A DNA stretch of 18,607 nucleotides. Source: Clostridium sp. K4410.MGS-306 (GTDB lineage Bacteria; Cyanobacteriota; Vampirovibrionia; Gastranaerophilales; Gastranaerophilaceae). A program made the position numbers and the translations under genes. Location of the stretch: NCBI GenBank assembly GCA_000980375.1, contig LARD01000020.1, positions 1 to 18,607 on the forward strand, written 5' to 3'. The stretch's first letter is position 1. Each line of letters begins with the position of its first letter. The notes below the pieces were generated by a model. That model saw only the letters and a program-made list of their open reading frames with translations, was not told the DNA's origin and made no database searches. Below are positions 16,103-18,607 of this stretch, piece by piece.

Positions 16103-18037
16103 ATGAAAAAATTACTATTCTTAATAAGCCTGTGTTTATTAAGTCAAAATTTTACCATAGCTTCGGAGAGTACGGGGAATACGGTGCCGGCGTCTGTGCC
16201 TGTACCAATGCAGCCTGTAAAAGAGCCGTTACCTTCTTTTTCAGTTCCAATCATACAAGCTCCAAAAATTTTAGATAACGCAGAACCTGTTGTTGAAAAA
16301 GAAATCAAAAAAACAGTTCTGACGGGGCCTCCTGTCCCTGTTTCACAGCAAGAGCTGGAAGAACAATATATAGAAACAAAAGCAGAACAAGAAAAATACA
16401 AAATTTATGAACCACAAAAAACAATTCCTAAACTAAATCTGTGGGCAGAGAAAAAACCTGCTCGCCCCCCTGTCATTGTAGAAGATAACCTCTCTCAACC
16501 AAGCGACAAACAAGAAGTCAGAGCAACAATTACAAGAGTAGAATTTTCTCCTTCAAGAGTATTTACACCGGAAGAACTGCAACAGCTTGCTGCCCCTCTT
16601 TTAGCCCAGAGCGTAACAATTGAAGATATTCAAAAAGTTGTAAACAGTATCACAAGATGTTACATATTGGGTGATTATGCTACTTCAAAAGCATATTTGC
16701 CAGAGCAGGATTTATCTGACGGTGTTTTAAAAATCGGTCTTTTTGAAGGCACAGTAGGGAAAGTTACAATAAAAGACAACCGCTGGACAAAAACAGGCTA
16801 CATAAAAAATCGCGTTGCACCTGTGCCCGGAGAGCTTTTAAAAATCAGTGAACTCGAGCAGGATGTTATAAAGTTTAATGCAAATAACGCAATCAAACTC
16901 AAAGTAGGGCTTTCTGCAGGTGAAGAACCGGGAACAACTGATATCACCCTCAACGCACAAGACCCTTTTCCGTTTCGTCTTGCGTTTATGACAGACAATC
17001 AGGGCCGTCAAACAATAGGTACAACAAGATGGGGCGGTATGTTAACCGCAGATAGTCTTTTTGGACACAGAGACAGATTATCGTTAGGCGGATATCTCGG
17101 ACGCGGCAACAGGACAGGTTTTGCGGATTACAACTTCCCGCTCAACAGATATGGTACAAGACTTGGTGCTACTGTTTCAGCAGGTAACATCTCTGTTGTA
17201 AACGGCCCGATGAGACCTTTTGGCATTGGCGGTACATCGCAGGTTTACTCTGTTTACCTGTCACACCCGTTTGTTGACAGGCCTGATTTCAACATAAGCT
17301 CGTACACATCAGGAAACTTAAAACGTTCAACCACAGATATTTCCGGAATCAAATTACTGGACATTGGTACGTTCTCTGTTACACAGGGCTTGACCGCAAG
17401 AAAAGATACACAAAGGGGTATCTGGTATACGGGCCACTACGGCTCTGTAGGTTTTAAGGCTCTTGGCGGAGATGAAGACTTCTTTAAATACGAAGGAAAC
17501 ATAACAAGGCTGCATGATTTTGGTCACGGCATAATCGGCCAGTTCAGAGTATCTGGCCAGTATTCACCAAATGACAGACTTCCCTGGCTGGAACAGTTCC
17601 AGATTGGCGGCTTGTCTACAGTAAGAGGATATTCTGAAGGTCTGCTTCTTGGCAAAAGCGGATACTTTGCAAGCGCTGAAATAATAACACCTTTGCCATT
17701 TTTACCAAAGGCAATCGGCTCTGACAGGCTGGGTTATATTTACCCGAGAGAAATGGTTAAAGGTGCTGTGTTTATGGACAATGGTATGATATTCCCATAC
17801 AAATACGGTGATGCAATAGATAGCGGCGACTTTTTAATGAGCTGGGGTCTTGGCTTGAGAGTAAACTTGAGCACAGATGTTGCAGCAAGATTTTATTGGG
17901 GGTTCGGACTTAACAACAGATATGAAACAGACCAAAAAATGGGACGATTCCATTTTGAATTAACTTGCTCACCAGATATAGGCAGAGTTGTTGCGGGTAG
18001 ACATCCAAAAACAAAAAATAAAAAGGAGAATTTATAA
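16103..18037 (+). CDS. TpsB outer-membrane transporter (ShlB/FhaC/HecB family)
   Basis: A 644-residue Omp85-superfamily pore that should export the divergent TpsA. I choose the ATG at 16103: it gives a clean signal peptide (MKKLLFLISLCLL, cleavage likely after Ala20) and is 12 bases after AGGAA (16086-16090); the in-frame TTG at 16091 abuts that site. Residues 21-138 are a long Pro- then Glu/Gln/Lys-rich extension. A POTRA_2-type domain spans ~139-217 (ending LPEQDLSDGVLKIGLFEGTVG), a second POTRA follows to ~290, then a beta-barrel with the family VRGY motif at 507-510 (Arg508 is the conserved loop-L6 residue). The barrel does not end in the usual terminal Phe: after GRFHFEL there is a basic tail of about 24 residues. 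It is longer than FhaC-type proteins (about 550-590 residues), mainly because of the N-terminal extension. Its stop overlaps the next ATG by one base. Confidence 0.93.
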   Translation: MKKLLFLISLCLLSQNFTIASESTGNTVPASVPVPMQPVKEPLPSFSVPIIQAPKILDNAEPVVEKEIKKTVLTGPPVPVSQQELEEQYIETKAEQEKYKIYEPQKTIPKLNLWAEKKPARPPVIVEDNLSQPSDKQEVRATITRVEFSPSRVFTPEELQQLAAPLLAQSVTIEDIQKVVNSITRCYILGDYATSKAYLPEQDLSDGVLKIGLFEGTVGKVTIKDNRWTKTGYIKNRVAPVPGELLKISELEQDVIKFNANNAIKLKVGLSAGEEPGTTDITLNAQDPFPFRLAFMTDNQGRQTIGTTRWGGMLTADSLFGHRDRLSLGGYLGRGNRTGFADYNFPLNRYGTRLGATVSAGNISVVNGPMRPFGIGGTSQVYSVYLSHPFVDRPDFNISSYTSGNLKRSTTDISGIKLLDIGTFSVTQGLTARKDTQRGIWYTGHYGSVGFKALGGDEDFFKYEGNITRLHDFGHGIIGQFRVSGQYSPNDRLPWLEQFQIGGLSTVRGYSEGLLLGKSGYFASAEIITPLPFLPKAIGSDRLGYIYPREMVKGAVFMDNGMIFPYKYGDAIDSGDFLMSWGLGLRVNLSTDVAARFYWGFGLNNRYETDQKMGRFHFELTCSPDIGRVVAGRHPKTKNKKENL

Positions 18038-18339
18038 TGAAAAAAATTATATTTTCAGTCTTAATTTTGTTTGCAATAAATTGTATTTCTTTTTCCAGCA
18101 TATCTGTTGCACAGGGAGAAATGAATTTGCCTGCTGAAATAAACTCAAGAATATTTTCCACACAGGGAGCACAACCGTTAGACAATCTTGAGCGCACAAG
18201 GTATACAAACCAGGCAATAATGCAAATGGACTCAAGTCAAAGGCCGCTGATTAATAAAGACACAGACAACAAAGACAACATCCCTGTTCAAAACTCCAAG
18301 AAAAAAGGGTTGTTTGAAGGTTTTAGAGTAATCTGGTAA
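18037..18339 (+). CDS. Small exported protein co-translated with tpsB, unknown function
   Basis: A 100-residue protein whose ATG shares its first base with the last base of the tpsB stop (TAATG). It has a strong ribosome site (AGGAG, 18024-18028, eight bases before the ATG), so it is translationally coupled and real. Residues 1-25 are a Sec signal peptide (basic MKK, hydrophobic core, SVA cleavage site). There is a Cys at 16 but no acceptable lipobox around it, so it is not a clear lipoprotein. The mature ~75 residues are polar and probably largely unstructured, rich in Asn, Gln, Asp and Ser, and end in a basic-aromatic motif (KKKGLFEGFRVIW). I do not recognise a family. Position argues for a periplasmic helper of the secretion pair, for example a TpsA chaperone or TpsB accessory; this is inference. 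Confidence 0.8.
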   Translation: MKKIIFSVLILFAINCISFSSISVAQGEMNLPAEINSRIFSTQGAQPLDNLERTRYTNQAIMQMDSSQRPLINKDTDNKDNIPVQNSKKKGLFEGFRVIW

Positions 18340-18346
18340 ACAAAAA

Positions 18347-18370
18347 GGCTGCCGGAGAAATTGCGCAGCC
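18347..18370 (-). terminator. Possible rho-independent terminator for the flagellin gene
   Basis: GGCTGC (18347-18352) and GCAGCC (18365-18370) form a six-pair GC-rich stem with a 12-base loop. On the minus strand the stem is followed at once by five T residues (18342-18346), as in an intrinsic terminator. It lies about 100 bases past the flagellin stop. On the plus strand there is no T tract after the stem, so it suits the minus-strand gene better than the small tpsB-linked gene. Confidence 0.45.
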
Positions 18371-18416
18371 CCACCAAAGGTGAATTATGGTATTGGTCTA
18401 ATGTTAGCTTTAACTA

Positions 18417-18433
18417 ACTCTTAATACAAGAGT
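18417..18433. repeat. Short perfect hairpin in the 3' gap before flagellin
   Basis: ACTCTT and AAGAGT form a six-base perfect inverted repeat with a five-base loop; a neighbouring GTTAG/CTAAC pair (18403-18418) overlaps it by two bases. There is no T tract on either strand, so its role is unclear. It may stabilise the 3' end of the flagellin transcript. Confidence 0.4.
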
Positions 18434-18469
18434 AAGCCATAACTAACAATTTGTCAAGAAGAAATTTTA

Positions 18470-18607
18470 TTAACCCCCGCCGATTAATCTCATCAAAATA
18501 TCAGATTTGTTACGCGAAGACACGCTCATTAACGCCGCAGCGGTTTGGGTTAGGATTCTATTTTTTACATATTCGGCGCTTTCTTGGGCTATGTCGGCGT
18601 CCATTAT
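18470..18607 (-). CDS. fliC: Flagellin, C-terminal fragment
   Basis: The last 45 codons of a flagellin, running into the window from the right edge. The translation begins IMDADIAQESAEYVKN and continues ILTQTAAALMS, matching the conserved flagellin C-terminal D0 helix (D-[AT]-D-x-A-x-E-[ST]-A, then KN-x-I-L-x-Q-x-A-x-A). This helix packs in the core of the flagellar filament and is the part recognised by FliS and the export gate. The end is slightly unusual: after ILMRLI it closes with three glycines. Codons are richer in G/C at the third position than in the neighbouring genes, as is common for highly expressed flagellins. The gene points towards the tpsB operon, tail to tail, with 130 bases between the stops. 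Confidence 0.88.
   Translation of the reverse strand: MMDADIAQESAEYVKNRILTQTAAALMSVSSRNKSDILMRLIGGG

Noticed and set aside
17910..18197. Minus-strand open frame overlapping the tpsB/small gene junction
   Set aside because: It lies antisense to two genes with strong evidence, and has no ribosome site or known domain.

Overview
The window looks like a piece of an AT-rich, Gram-negative-type (two-membrane), flagellated bacterial chromosome. The second membrane is shown by a two-partner secretion (TPS) pair with an outer-membrane Omp85-type pore. Flagella are shown by the 3' end of a flagellin gene at the right edge. AT-rich codon use, a small EF-hand protein, an RgpF-type polysaccharide protein and a giant filamentous adhesin together suggest an uncultured, probably host-associated lineage. 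My best guess is a gut Vampirovibrionia/Gastranaerophilales (Melainabacteria)-like organism, but this is inference from style and not proven by any marker gene here.

Layout: (1) 2-1165, a cell-surface polysaccharide or lipid export cluster running off the left edge: the C-terminal end of an ABC exporter ATPase, then a short RgpF-like rhamnan/polysaccharide biosynthesis protein, both on the plus strand. (2) 1218-1700, a 160-residue protein with two canonical EF-hand loops and no signal peptide. (3) 1781-3349, a SulP-family anion transporter with a C-terminal STAS-like domain, preceded by a good sigma70-like promoter. (4) 3360-15920 on the minus strand, one uninterrupted 4186-codon TpsA exoprotein gene that fills two thirds of the window. 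It has a signal peptide, an N-terminal TPS (haemagglutinin-activity) domain, a beta-helix of about 3500 residues built from degenerate repeats, a non-repetitive C-terminal region of about 400 residues, a Pro/Asp-rich linker and a last ~100 residues that read like a PilZ-type beta-barrel. (5) 15921-16102, a divergent control region with candidate promoters in both directions and a perfect 6+1+6 palindrome between them. (6) 16103-18037, the TpsB outer-membrane transporter (POTRA domains plus barrel with the VRGY motif). It overlaps by one base a small exported protein of unknown function (18037-18339). (7) 18340-18469, noncoding DNA with hairpins, one of which suits a terminator for the minus-strand flagellin. 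(8) 18470-18607, the flagellin C-terminus, cut by the right edge.

Working together: TpsB would thread TpsA across the outer membrane to make a long surface filament. The small co-translated protein is the obvious candidate for a third, periplasmic partner. The most unusual point is the PilZ-like tail on the exoprotein: PilZ domains are normally cytoplasmic c-di-GMP receptors, yet here the fold seems to end a secreted adhesin that has no cysteine hook and no autotransporter anchor. It may be a folded stopper or retention domain. Whether it binds any nucleotide is open, because the first position of the [DN]xSxxG motif is Lys.
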